From assembly GCF_050947335.1 (NCBI RefSeq), contig NC_134991.1:4216001-4280000 (forward strand): 64,000 nucleotides of DNA, in the 5' to 3' direction. The stretch is from Megachile rotundata (lineage: Eukaryota > Arthropoda > Insecta > Hymenoptera > Megachilidae). A model generated the notes under the pieces. That model was not told the origin of the DNA. It did no database searches and worked only from the letters and a program-made list of their open reading frames with translations. Both the position numbers and the translations under genes were made by a program. Shown piece by piece: positions 1 to 11,389 of this stretch; within the stretch, counting starts at the first letter, position 1; every line of letters begins with the position of its first letter.

Positions 1-3000
1 TTCTGTTAAAAAAAGCATGATGGTATAATGTTAAAATAATTCAAATTTTAAATATTTTGTGAACTGTGCAAATTTTTTTTAATACTTTTTTTAGAAAAAT
101 ATTTTTAAGAATTCATTTACTCGAAATAGTTTCGATTTAAAAAAATATATGTGTGCACACCGGGGCACAATGTAGGCTTCCTTTAACAAAACTACAGACC
201 AGAAGCCTCACATTATTTGCTTTTAATTTTAGAGAACCAAATTTAAAAATTTTCAAAAACTTAAATCTCCTAAATTATTAAATCCTTGAATTCCTAAATT
301 TGTAAATTATCAAAGTTTACAATCGTTAGATTTCTAAAAATTCAGACTTCGAAGTTTTCAAATGTTTAAATTTCAAGATTCTCAAATTTCTAAATTTCTA
401 AATTTCTAATTTTCTAAAATTCTAAATTTCTAAATTTTCAAATCCCTAAATTTACATATTTATAAATATTTACATTTAGAAATTTTACAATTTCTAAACT
501 TGATCATTTAATCATTTAAACATTTGAAAAATAAATAATCAAAACTCAACGACTGAGGATTTTTGCATCTACATCCCTCTGTCTACAAAAGGCTACCACA
601 ATATTGTTCACCCTTAACTCTATTGCCTTAAATATTCAAGGCAATATTTTGTATAACAAAACAGTGTTACAGAATAATTTATTTCATAACTGTATTGTAA
701 ATAATAATCATGTTTTGATATATTCATGACTGCTCAAATTTTTGAAAACATTTAAAAAACACGACGAAAGAGATATTTCTGATATTATATTCTGATATAA
801 TAATATTGTTTGATATTATAAAAGAGGTCGATGACATACGAATCATCAATAAAGCAAGTATCAAAAAGAAAGTTATACTTCATTCCAATAAATATTTTGT
901 ATATTACTTACACAAATATAATCATAGTGATGGAGATTTAAAACTTCTTTTTGTAATTTTTCAAGTAATTCAAGCATGTTTGAATTCTAAATCGCTTCGA
1001 ATTTTATTTAAACTCTAAAAGTTTAAGTAGTATCACGACTCTTGAAACCAGAAACGTCTACGATCCCGCGTGTTTATGGCAGTTGAAAAAGCGATGTATC
1101 ATCTACTCATGTTACTGTTTCTGTCATCGTTGTTGCAAAGCTTATCTCTGATTATTTTAGTATGCATTACGTAATTGATTGTATAAATGCATTCAAAACT
1201 TCCAATTTTAAATAGTATGCGGCAACATTTCAATCTGAGAAACGAAATAAAAGAGAAGAAAAGATAAATAAAACAAAAATCAATTTCCATCGATTGAGAT
1301 AATATTAAAATTATTTTTATCGTATTTAAAGTTGTATCTTTTGATTTATCTCTTTTTTATTAATAACAATATCCAATTTGAAAAAAATTTAATAATTATA
1401 GATAATAAAATGGTAAATGTCAATATACTGACAAGAAACGATACTGGAACCGAAAATTAAAAAGAATTATGAAACTTTGTGAATATACATCATTATGTTT
1501 ATACATTGTTAGAAAATATTTTATTTTATTCCCAAGTGGTTTTGTATTTTTCGCAATTTACAGTTCATACATTTACTGAGATATTCTCTGTTGTTTGTAC
1601 ATGTAGACTATCTACGTTTTCCCGGGACAAAGATTCATGGATTAAGTGACACGGTATCGATTAAGATATTAAAACTTTCTAGACTTTGAGTTCCAATGAA
1701 ATGCGAAAAAATTCTGAACTTTCTTCATATAAAAAGAGAATTATATACCCAACTCTGTCATCATTAAATATTTCGTTTTTTCTAAAACCATAAAAAAATT
1801 CGAATAAAGGTTGTTATATTTCAAGGGAGAAGCTATGAAGATGAAAGTCATTTCAAGATACTTTCCAAGATTTTACAGTGACTTTTATTTTTAAAAATAG
1901 AACTTTATACTTTTACCTGTATATTAGATCAATTTTTGTGAACATTCCAGATATAAGGGTATTAGGGTACAATGAAAAATGCTTTGTAAGATATTTAAAA
2001 TTTTTCTACAAAATGTTTCAATGACTTTATATTATCTTACAAATAATTTTTTTTCAACATTGTACTTTAACGTTTCTTATATAAAATGTTCAGTTAAATC
2101 GGTCCATCTAAAAAAATATAGTTTCATTTAAAAAACAGTGTATTTAGACATATCACTGCGTTTACAAAAGGACTGAGCTTATGAAAACATACAAAATCTT
2201 ACATCATTCAACTCTTTGCAATTTTTTCCTGTATTGAAGCAATTTTTAATTCTAAAGCGATTCAATTTTATGAGTCATTCTCCACAACTGAATTAACGTT
2301 TGGCATTGATTTCACGTGCAATATACGAAAGTTATTTCTTTAACTTGTCCTTATTTCTGTATTTCGTTATTTAAAAATATCAGGCACAGAAGATAGAACA
2401 AGAAATATACATTCTTTTAACTTCTAAAAACCGTGTTTTTAACGCGTGCGCATGATACAAGCATCATAGGTCAAGATTGTAAACAAACAACCGGTATATT
2501 TTACATCAATACAGTATTCAGTAAAATTTAACTTTAAAAATTCTATAATGAATGCAAATTCGATTTACACGAACTGATGAGGAAAGAATTAATATGATGA
2601 AGATGAGAAAAATTGAAAAGAGAAATATTGAAGCAATAGTAAAACACAGCGACGGTGTCTATACAATGCGGAAATTTATTCGTAATAAATGATGTAACAG
2701 ATAACTATGTTAAAATCAAGAATAATAAGAGCATATTATTTTCAAGAGAATAACTTTCACTTAATTAAAAAATAATTACTGTGTAATATTTTCCGATTTA
2801 AATTCTATTAAACATTTTTAAGCAGAATAATCAATTTGAAAATATAATTTAAATTGAATAATCAAATAATTAAACGATGCAAAGAATATAGATAATAGAT
2901 ACATGAGATATGTTTGAAATTCGTATAAACTCGCGCCTCTTTGTGTCTCTAAAAGGTTGGTATTCAAGTCACAAAAAATCCGGTAAATATTGTCACGATT

Positions 3001-4019
3001 TATACTTGCTATAAAAATGAAACGAAAGTTTGCACAAAAAGAATAAAGTGACGAGAAATTATTATTAATTTGACAGAATATTGTAGTAAGTTCTATCAAT
3101 GTATTATTTAATATTATTTACATTATTTGCAATATACATATATTACATCAATGAATAAACATTCGTATTTGGAATTAAAAATATCGAACATTACTGCACC
3201 ATTATGTACTCTTACGGTTTACTTGTAAATAATTTTTTATAAACTTATTCAAACAATAGGTTAATCAGTATGTTATATTTTATAACTTTTGATTGCTTTT
3301 GTTCATATGCAAGGTAGAGTACAAAGTGCAAATAATTTAAAAATGAACTATTGCTTTGTTTTATTTTGGTTTACAAATTTTTAGAAATACGTATAACAAT
3401 AGCACATACTACCAACAAATCGTTACAGTATTAGAGACGAAACAGATTTAACCTTGACCATCGTTAGGTTTTCATTCGAAGCGATGTTTTTGGGTTATTA
3501 TAGACCTACTACTCTTCTGTGCAATGTAATGGGTGATTAAAATGAAGACGCTCTTTCATTTTCGGTTAAAATATAAAAAATATAAAAAAGACATTTTTCA
3601 TTTAAAAGACATTATTATCACTGTTTCATATGATAAACTATTAAATGAATATTTTTTTCTGAACGCTATGAACATTTTATAACATACTACGAACATAACA
3701 GAATGAGTGCTAATAATTAGAATAAATTTTGTAGATAGTTTCTGTTTATAACAAAAATTTGGACAATTGTAAACAGTATTATAAAATGAAATAAAGTAAT
3801 TTCTCAAAATACAGTAATCGATTTATTCATATGCAATAAATTATTAGTTACTGCGAAAGATTAAAATTTAGAAATAACTTATTTGTCAAATATTTTTATC
3901 TAATTGTTTTACACTAAGTTTTGAAATCATTGATTTATTATTTTAATTGTTTGGAAATGTTTTGAGAGGGTACGGGTACGTCAAGGTTTTGATACATTAC
4001 TGTACAAATCAAACGCAGT
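1..4019. other. Non-coding AT-rich DNA upstream of vasa (inferred cnc intron)
   Basis: I find no convincing exon on either strand here. Short open frames are AT-rich and lack family motifs, codon bias and good splice borders. I looked for the cnc bZIP basic region on the minus strand and saw nothing resembling it. Because the cnc exon at 7721-7945 ends in a splice donor, this stretch is best read as part of a long cnc intron that continues past base 1. The only structured part is the A3T3 repeat island at 236-510. Confidence 0.6.
236..510. repeat. Degenerate A3T3 repeat island (pyrimidine strand on +)
   Basis: The + strand repeats words such as AAATTTCTAAATTTCT with an 8-9 base spacing, strongly diverged. 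It belongs to the same family as the clean array at 40.65-40.78 kb, in the opposite orientation. Confidence 0.75.
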
Positions 4020-4100
4020 GCAGAACGCGCATGCGCGTTGAAGCTCGTTACTGATTGGTGGGAACCATATACTTTCAAGTTAGCTGTTCTGTCAGTTCTT
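4020..4100 (+). promoter_or_regulatory. Probable vasa core promoter with NRF1-type palindrome
   Basis: A 12-base perfect palindrome CGCGCATGCGCG lies at 4026-4037. It contains the consensus bound by NRF1 (erect wing in flies). It is followed by an inverted CCAAT motif (ATTGG, about 4053-4057) and an initiator-like TCAGTT near 4091. CpGs are locally enriched against a very AT-rich background. The position 170-240 bases before the first-exon splice donor fits a transcription start for vasa. The start point itself is inferred. Confidence 0.5.
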
Positions 4101-4267
4101 TGTTCTCCAGTGGTAACGGTCGAACATTGTCAGCGTTTTCACTTTCTTGTTTGGTCTGTCTCATTCGTCTTTGGCAGTTACCAGTAAAGACAAGTTATTA
4201 CGTCAATTTGTTCGATTCTGCCGGTGTTTATAATTTCCATTTATATATCTTTGATAAGAATCATAAA
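4091..4267 (+). other. vasa: vasa 5' UTR, non-coding exon 1 (start approximate)
   Basis: The exon ends at a consensus donor, GTAAGT, beginning at 4268. The coding exon downstream opens with an acceptor (TTGTTTCAG, ending 4955) only five bases before the ATG, so an upstream non-coding exon is required. The region 4091-4267 is richer in GC than its flanks. The start coordinate is placed at the initiator-like motif and is uncertain by tens of bases. The intron would be 4268-4955. Confidence 0.5.
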
Positions 4268-4960
4268 GTAAGTATTATCAAATATCACTTTATTTTCTGC
4301 CAATATTTTTCGGCCATATTTACCGGCAAACACACTGCTTTCTTTTACCTGTCTCTGCACGTGTTCTGTTTACTACGCGTTAAGTAAGAATAAACGTTGT
4401 TAATACTAAATGACAGTCACGCTTACTTGAGTAAAATACTATCGAATAAAGCAGAGAATAATTAATGTTTATTCAAGTGGTTGTTAGGATTTTCAACGAT
4501 GTGAAACATTTCATGTTTCAACCAAAGTAACATCGCATAAAATCGCGTTACAGATCGATAAATTATAGAAGAAAAATTTTATCGTCTTTTGTTTTATAGC
4601 ATTCTTTTTTTACTCGAAAAAATGTGATTATTACTAACGCAGAAGTAGTTATATATTACTGTTTGTATCGATTTTTCTGTTACAATGTCTTCGCGAATTA
4701 TGCTGTGGGTTACGATGTCCTTGTAAACCGGTTTTGTTAACCAGGAAACATTGTTAAATATTATCGATCTGGAAATATATATCCATTCCAAATTATATAA
4801 AGTAATATTTTGAAATTATCAATTTTTTATAATTCTTTTAATACGTTGTTAAGTTATGATACAATTATAAGAATCAATAACTTCGAATTAAATCTTTCTC
4901 TATTAGTACTGTAGACATTTTGTTTTTTATAACTGCTGACATGTAATTGTTTCAGATACA

Positions 4961-7084
4961 ATGGATCAAGATGATTGGGGTCAGCCTATATGCTCTTCGA
5001 GTACACAAGATTTATCTAGTGTAAGTACCAAATCCTTTTAGTTTAACAAAAATAATCTAAAAGTGATATAAAACTTACTATATGTTTATTGAACTAGTTC
5101 GAAGAAAGTGGACGTAGTTATGGAAAAGGACGTGGATTTATAGTACAGAATAATAATAACGATGATTGGGACTCAAATAACAAAAATTTCAATGGCAGAA
5201 GCAATAATGACGATAACTTTGACAGTGAACATAATTGGCAATCTCAAAGTAGCAGTAATTTTGAAGGTGGTGGTAGAGGAGGAGGAGGTAGAGGTGGTAG
5301 AGGAGGTGGTCGAGGTAGAGGAGGAGGAAATCGTGGTAGAGGTGGAGGAGGAGGTCGTGGTGGATTTCGAAATAAGGGTGATGATGATGGAAACAATGAT
5401 TATAAAAAGTATGAGAATTATGAGGATGATGACAACGATCATAACAATAGAGGTAATAGACGGAAAGGACCATCTTACGGAGAAGACGGCAATGATGACG
5501 AAGAACCTCAGAAACCTAAAGAGATCTATATTCCACCTGATTTACCTGATGATGAAAATACTTTATTTGAAAATGGTGTTGCAATGGGCATTAATTTTGA
5601 TAAATACGATAATATTGAAGTTAAAGTTAGCGGAGAAAATGTACCTCCTCCAATAGACAGTTTTGAATCCGCTGGGCTGAGAAATATTATTTTAGAAAAT
5701 ATAAGAAAATCAGGATATACAAGACCTACTCCAGTTCAAAAACATGCTTTACCCATCATAATGAGTGGTCGTGATTTAATGGCGTGTGCACAAACAGGTT
5801 CAGGAAAAACTGCTGCATTTGCAGTGCCCATTATAAACACATTATTAGAAAAGCCCACTGATTTAGTTGTGACTGGGTCACATTGTGAACCACAAGTGAT
5901 CATAGTATCGCCTACTCGTGAGCTTACTATTCAAATATGGCAACAAATTGTTAAATTTGCATTGAAGTCAATTATAAAAACTGTAGTTGCATATGGTGGA
6001 ACATCTGTTATTCATCAAGGAGGAAAACTTTCTGCAGGTTGTCATATACTCGTAGCCACACCTGGCAGGCTAATAGATTTCCTGGACAGAGGCAGAATAA
6101 AATTCAATTCTGTTCGATTTCTTGTATTAGATGAAGCAGATCGTATGTTAGATATGGGATTTTTACCTTGCATCGAAAAAATTGTAGATCACGAAACTAT
6201 GGTTCCTCTCGAAGAAAGACAAACGTTAATGTTTTCTGCTACTTTCCCAGATGAAGTGCAACATTTAGCAAGAAGATTTCTGAATAATTATTTATTCCTC
6301 GCAGTCGGTATTGTGGGTGGTGCATGTTCAGACGTAGAACAAAACTTTTATGAAGTTCCCAAAAATAAAAAGAAAGATATGCTTCGAGAGGTTTTAGAAA
6401 GAGAAAATGATGCAGGTACATTGAGTGGTACTTTGGTGTTTGTTGAAATGAAAAGGAAAGCAGATTTTATTGCTGCATTTTTATCTGAAAATAATTATCC
6501 TACTACCAGTATTCACGGCGACAGATTACAAAGGCAAAGAGAAGAAGCATTAGCTGATTTCAAAAGCGGAAGAATGTCTATCTTAGTAGCTACGGCTGTT
6601 GCTGCCAGAGGTTTAGACATAAAAAATGTATCTCATGTTATAAACTATGACATGCCAAAAGGAATTGACGAGTATGTTCATCGAATTGGAAGGACAGGTC
6701 GTGTCGGAAATCGAGGAAGAGCAACTTCTTTCTTTGATCCAGAGGATGATGCACCATTACGAGGCGACCTTGTCAGAATATTGAAACAAGCAGGTCAACC
6801 TGTTCCAGACTGGCTAACTTGCGGAAATGCTAGTAGAAACTTCATGCCTGGTAGAGGAGACAAATTCGGTGGACAAGACATTCGAGGTGTAAGTAAATTT
6901 TGAATCATATTCTGACATATACACTATGTAATGAATATATTCTATATTATTTAGAAAACAAATAAGATTCATATTTGTAATGTATGTATTTTTTGTGTAG
7001 TTTCAAGAAGAAGCAACGGGAGAACCATATGGTGAAGAAGCATTTGTCCCTGCAGTGTCAGCTGAACCAGACGAAGCATGGTAG
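4961..7084 (+). CDS. vasa: Vasa, DEAD-box ATP-dependent RNA helicase (three coding exons)
   Basis: ATP-dependent RNA helicase of germ plasm and nuage, needed for germ-cell formation, translational control and piRNA processing (family knowledge). Coding exons are 4961-5020, 5098-6888 and 7001-7084, with introns opening GTAAGT and closing AG, all phase 0. They join into 644 residues with an uninterrupted frame. The N-terminal third holds an RGG/glycine-rich low-complexity tract (codons at about 5263-5370) and acidic/asparagine-rich stretches. No CCHC zinc knuckles are present. The helicase core is complete: Q motif, AQTGSGKT at about residues 251-258, PTRELT, TPGR, DEAD at about 365-368, SAT at about 400-402, ARGLDI, and HRIGRTGR at about 548-555. 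The last exon ends in EAW, like the acidic-Trp end of Vasa proteins. The core alone could suggest the paralogue Belle/DDX3, but the C-terminal end and spacing favour Vasa. The ATG chosen is the first after the acceptor and is followed by an acidic N-terminus. The gene is antisense to cnc and lies between cnc exons. Confidence 0.95.
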
Positions 7085-7560
7085 AAAACTTTGTTCCTTC
7101 AGTTTTTTTATATCGTTTTATTAAAAAATGGTAATAAGCTTTGTTTCTTTTCGTACTAAGTCAGAGGTACTGAATCGTTTCATTAAATTTTCTTATATTT
7201 AACGTTGATGTATGATATCGAAATCCATGGAAGTTGACCTATTATTTTTTTAGTCGATTTTTTTTTTTGTTGATTACATAATACGCGTTTAAGCGAAACG
7301 TAGACTGTATCACCGTACCTCTTTAGATATAAGTTTAAACACGTAAGATAACAATGTTACCGTCGTTGGTGAGAACACATTAACTTTAAGACATGACAAA
7401 TAATTTGTGAAAACCGTTCCACTTGTATCCGAAGATACAGGTCGCTGTACTTTATCGATCGTACAAACGTTAGTTTTTAAGAAGAAAGTTAAAAAATCGA
7501 GATAAAGTCGAAAATACCGTATTTTATTTTATAAATAAACTTTATTTTATACGTTTCATT
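7085..7560 (+). terminator. vasa 3' UTR and poly(A) signal
   Basis: The sequence after the stop is AT-rich and contains AATAAA at 7534-7539, followed by T-rich sequence, a plausible cleavage region. A transcript ending here would stop about 160-180 bases before the cnc exon end at 7721, so the two genes would not overlap in mature exons. Confidence 0.5.
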
Positions 7561-7720
7561 TTATAATAAAATGCTACAGTTAAAAAGTGTGTAATTTTTT
7601 TTTTAACGTCTTCTGATATCGTATCGTTCGTTATTCTTAATTATTAAAAAGTTGAAATTATTAAAAGTCCTGATTTCAAGTATGTGAATATAATAGAAAT
7701 GTAATAAAAGTTGTACATAC

Positions 7721-7945
7721 CGTCGTTCATGGCCATATCCATCAGATGTAGGTCCTCATCATTTAGAAGCGAGGAAAGAAAACCATCGGTTGTTTGATTA
7801 ATCGAATCGGAAGTTGGTGTATGATAATACATCATATCAGCTGGTTCAGATTTATAAGTTGTTCCACTTTCTGCCCCGATTGGTTCGCTACTGTTCGTTA
7901 AGTTCATTGATGTTGCCACCGCTGAACCTAGATTTGACGACCCAC
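7721..7945 (-). CDS. cnc: cnc internal coding exon (acidic, LLNDEDLHLMDMAMND)
   Basis: Exon of the cap-n-collar CNC-bZIP transcription factor, partner of small Maf proteins on antioxidant-response elements. The minus strand shows an acceptor (ATTATCACAG) before 7945 and a donor (GTATGTAC) after 7721. The exon is 225 bases, enters in phase with two bases finishing the Gly codon split from the 11155-11389 exon, and leaves one base for the next exon. It encodes a Ser/Thr-rich segment and then the motif LLNDEDLHLMDMAMND, which is characteristic of insect cnc between its transactivation region and the CNC/bZIP region. The bZIP exons do not follow within the window. They must lie left of base 1, which places vasa inside this intron. 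Assignment rests on recognised family motifs plus splice-phase agreement with three other cnc exons. Confidence 0.85.
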
Positions 7946-9197
7946 CTGTGATAATGAGTATTTTAGTTCCAAAATGTTAGATGATATATAAAATTTGTTC
8001 GGTTACGTAAATTTTGATTCAATCTTGTTTGATAAAATATATATAAATATACGTATTTAACAAAGTTAGTTATGCTTACGAGTAACAAATAAGTTATTAA
8101 CGATTAGATAACTTCTAATTCGAATAGTATATTCATCTGGTATCATGAGTAAATATTGTATTTGAGTAATTAGTTTAAATAATTGCAACGTTAGCTGGAT
8201 AAGATGTAATTAATTTTTAATTCAGTAATAAATTTTGATTCAAATAAATGTTTATAGAATTTGTGAAATAAATTCATAGAACTGTTACTTTTCAGAATCT
8301 TTTTTCAAATATTTAAAAACAAAATAGAATTGTTTTATCGTTATACATATACAATTCTTCAGCCATTTGCAGCAATGTGATAAAATAGTAATTAACCAAA
8401 ATTGAATTTTGGTCGAGTGGGCAATATAGAGGGTGTCTTTTTTTAACTGGAATTATGGAAATAATGTTCTTACAAAAAATGGTACAAAAGCAAGTATACA
8501 ATTCGATTTAAAAAATGCAATAAATATGCACTGTTTTGAGAACTGAAATTACATATCCTTACATAAGCATAAAAAGCATAAAAAGTATAAAGGTTCAGTG
8601 TAAAAAACAAAAACAATTTGTGAGATATTTCATATTTTTGTACAAAAAATCTCATTTCCAAAATTTGTAACATGTCATTATTATTGATGTTTTAACTCTC
8701 ATACTTTTTTTGCAAAATGTTCTGAAGAATTGATCTATATAAAAAACTTATATATAGTTTCATTACAAAAGTCGCAAGTGCATTTATATTTTTTATGTAC
8801 TTTGTACTTAAAAAAAATTGAAATGGTAGAAATATGAACGCTGTTGTACTACCTAATTGATTGTTCTACATTTTTTTACTTTTATCAGTTTACAGATCGT
8901 CTCAGTTAGCAGAAACACTCCATATATCAAACCACTTAATTTTTAGATAAATTCTTGTCTATACTTATCAATGTGCTCATCTTGATATTATTTATCACGC
9001 CTAAGTGATAGACTTGTTATCTTAACACAATAAAACATTTTATATTAAACATGTCGTTGAAACATAGTTACTTGTAGCAATTTTTAATTGAATTGACACA
9101 ACTGCTATTTCATCATACTTTATATCATCAAATCATGTTAAGACTTTCCATATCTTAAAATAAATTGTTTATTAGTGAAACTTCGGTATTTATTATA

Positions 9198-10469
9198 CAG
9201 GGTGTCCGCGCTAAAGTGTTATACCTTAATATCTCATGAACTATTGATGTCACGAAAAAGTGCTTATATGGAAATTGCAGGGTAAAAGAGGCCCTATGTT
9301 TTGGCAGAAGCAAAATTTTTTTATTGTTATTAATGTAAAAGATATGATGGTGAAGTTTCGTTTTTTTAAATGGAACTATAATTTTTTCTCGATCAGGCGA
9401 TAGTGCTTTTCAAGACGAATTCATCAAGGTTTTATGTACTTACCCGATTTTTATTAGTTTTCGAGATATAACGCTTAGAAATTTACTGATTTTCAGCAGT
9501 GACATCTCGGTTTGACGAGTAAGTCATAAAAACGTTCTTATTGTTACGGTAAGTGCCGCTGGTTTGACTCTGCCTGCCGAAACAGATAGGCGGGGTGTAT
9601 GGTCAAAATGGCAGGTCCGAAGAGTAAGAAACGTGAAAAGTATTGTCCATTACGGTTTAAGTTTTCCGTATCGAAGATGATATTAATTGTAATTTGGAAG
9701 GTTGGGACATTTATTTAAATGTTTCAATACAAGGTAGGTATAAAGACAATTTAACAAAAAATAATATGCAAAAAATTTATTCCACGTGCTTTCCGCTATT
9801 TGAAATACAAGTTTGTATACGTTTTACAAATTCGTTCTCGACGTTTTCCATAATTTCGCACGGGATATTTACGCATGCATTGTGTATTCTATTTTTCAAG
9901 TCAGTTATATTGTTAAATTGTCTTTATACCTACCTTGTACTGAAACATTTAAATAAATGTCCCAACCTTCCAAATTACAATTAATATCATCTTTGATACG
10001 GAAAACTTAAACCGTAATGGACAATGCTTTTCACGTTTCTTACTCTTCGGACCTGCCATTTTGACCATACACCCCGCCTATCTGTTTCGGCAGGCAGAGT
10101 CAAACCAGCGGCACTTACCGTAACAATAAGAACGTTTTTATGACTTACTCGTCAAACCGAGATGTCACTGCTGAAAATCAGTAAATTTCTAAGCGTTATA
10201 TCTCGAAAACTAATAAAAATCGGGTAAGTACATAAAACCTTGATGAATTCGTCTTGAAAAGCACTATCGCCTGATCGAGAAAAAATTATAGTTCCATTTA
10301 AAAAAACGAAACTTCACCATCATATCTTTTACATTAATAACAATAAAAAAATTTTGCTTCTGCCAAAACATAGGGCCTCTTTTACCCTGCAATTTCCATA
10401 TAAGCACTTTTTCGTGACATCAATAGTTCATGAGATATTAAGGTGTAACACTTTGGCGCGGACACCCTG
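9198..10469. mobile_element. 1.27-kb foldback DNA element, TA target duplication
   Basis: Two arms of about 559 bases (9198-9756 and 9911-10469) are nearly perfect reverse complements around a loop of about 150 bases. The ends are CAGGGTGTCCGCGC and its complement, flanked on both sides by TA (9196-9197 and 10470-10471). This fits a non-autonomous element of the Tc1/mariner type (TA duplication, family knowledge). No transposase frame is present. The arms differ at only a few bases, so the insertion or last arm homogenisation is recent. The same CAGGGTG end is seen at 42927, in a different element. Confidence 0.85.
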
Positions 10470-10489
10470 TAGATAGAAATCTGTGGATG

Positions 10490-10980
10490 TGCAAAGTTTG
10501 GTGCTTGACAACTTGGTAAACTCAGAAATTTAAGAATTTAGTGCTTTAGGGCTTTAGGGTATTCGAAATCTGGAGATTTAGAAATTTAAGGAGTTGGAAA
10601 TTTGAGAATTTTACAATTTAAGAATGTGTAAATTTAGAAATTTAGGTCATTTGTCCATTTGAGTATTTAAAAATTCCGAAATTTGAAATTTGGGGAACTT
10701 GGAAGGTCAGCGATTGAAATATTTAGTGATTTTGAAATTTGAGAATTCGAGGATTTGAAGTCGTAGGGGCTTGGCAATTTTGAATTTTATATATTTTGGA
10801 GTTTAGAAATTTTATGTTATTTAGGGGACTAACGAAATTTGAGAATTGATTTAGAAATGTAATGAATTAAGAATCTGCAGACTTTAACTTCTGAAAATTA
10901 AGGAATATAAGAATTTGAATATTCAGCCTTTGGAAATTTGAAAATTTGTAGATTAGGAAGAAATTTGAGAATTTGTTTGC
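10490..10980. repeat. Degenerate A3T3 repeat island (purine strand on +)
   Basis: Recurrent GAAATTTGGAGATTTAG-like words with 8-10 base spacing, heavily diverged. It directly abuts the right end of the foldback element. Confidence 0.75.
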
Positions 10981-11154
10981 ACTTTTCGTCATGTTTGTAT
11001 CTGACATCTTCGAATAACATTTACAGAAGTTTCACTTTGAAAATGCGAAGATATTTTGAGTAGAACACTCCAAACATTTATTAGAAAATAAATTATTAAC
11101 ACTTTTATTATAAAATAAAAGATTATTCGTAAGAAAGAAAAATCTTATACTTAC

Positions 11155-11389
11155 CAACATTGTGATATGGATTCGTGGAATTCAGATCACCTACAGGTGG
11201 AGCCAACGTGGCATTGTGAAGTAATACATTACGTTGTGCTTCGTAATGACTGTGACTTATACCGTGCCCTGGGTATCCAGGATGTGCAGGATGTGCAAAA
11301 TGATCCGGCGCACCGGGTAGCGATAGAAGAGATGCCAAATCCTGCCATCGTTGTTCCATGCTCATTGCACGCATAAACGGCATACGTCC
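11155..11389 (-). CDS. cnc: cnc internal coding exon (MEQRWQDLASLLSLPG)
   Basis: The minus-strand exon has an acceptor (TATGTATCTAG) before 11389 and a perfect donor (GTAAGTAT) after 11155. It is 235 bases, starts in phase 0 and leaves one base. It reads GR-MPFMRAMSMEQRWQDLA, then SLLSLPG and a His/Gly/Pro-rich segment ending NPYHNV. The MEQRWQDLA block is a strongly conserved signature of CNC-bZIP proteins upstream of the transactivation region. The preceding exon (49485-49682) ends in RSFQ in phase 0, giving the expected SFQ-GRMPF junction. The ATG at 11383 is the third codon and could serve as the start of a shorter isoform driven by a promoter within the 38-kb intron. That is inference from fly cnc, which has several isoforms. 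Confidence 0.9.

Larger units (their letters stand above)
7946..11154 (-). other. cnc intron with foldback element and repeat island
   Basis: No exon is seen between the two cnc coding exons. 7946-9197 is plain AT-rich intron. 9198-10469 is a foldback transposable element. 10490-10980 is a degenerate A3T3 island. The intron is 3.2 kb and has consensus ends on the minus strand (GTAAGT opening at 11154, CACAG closing at 7946). Confidence 0.75.

Noticed and set aside
5173..5473. Two minus-strand open frames and one shifted + frame over the glycine-rich region of vasa
   Set aside because: Low-complexity Ser/Thr/His or Glu/Val runs are shadows of the RGG-repeat codons; the true frame is proven by splice phases and helicase motifs.
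11167..11376. + strand open frame opposite the cnc exon
   Set aside because: It is antisense to a recognised cnc exon and has no splice or start support.
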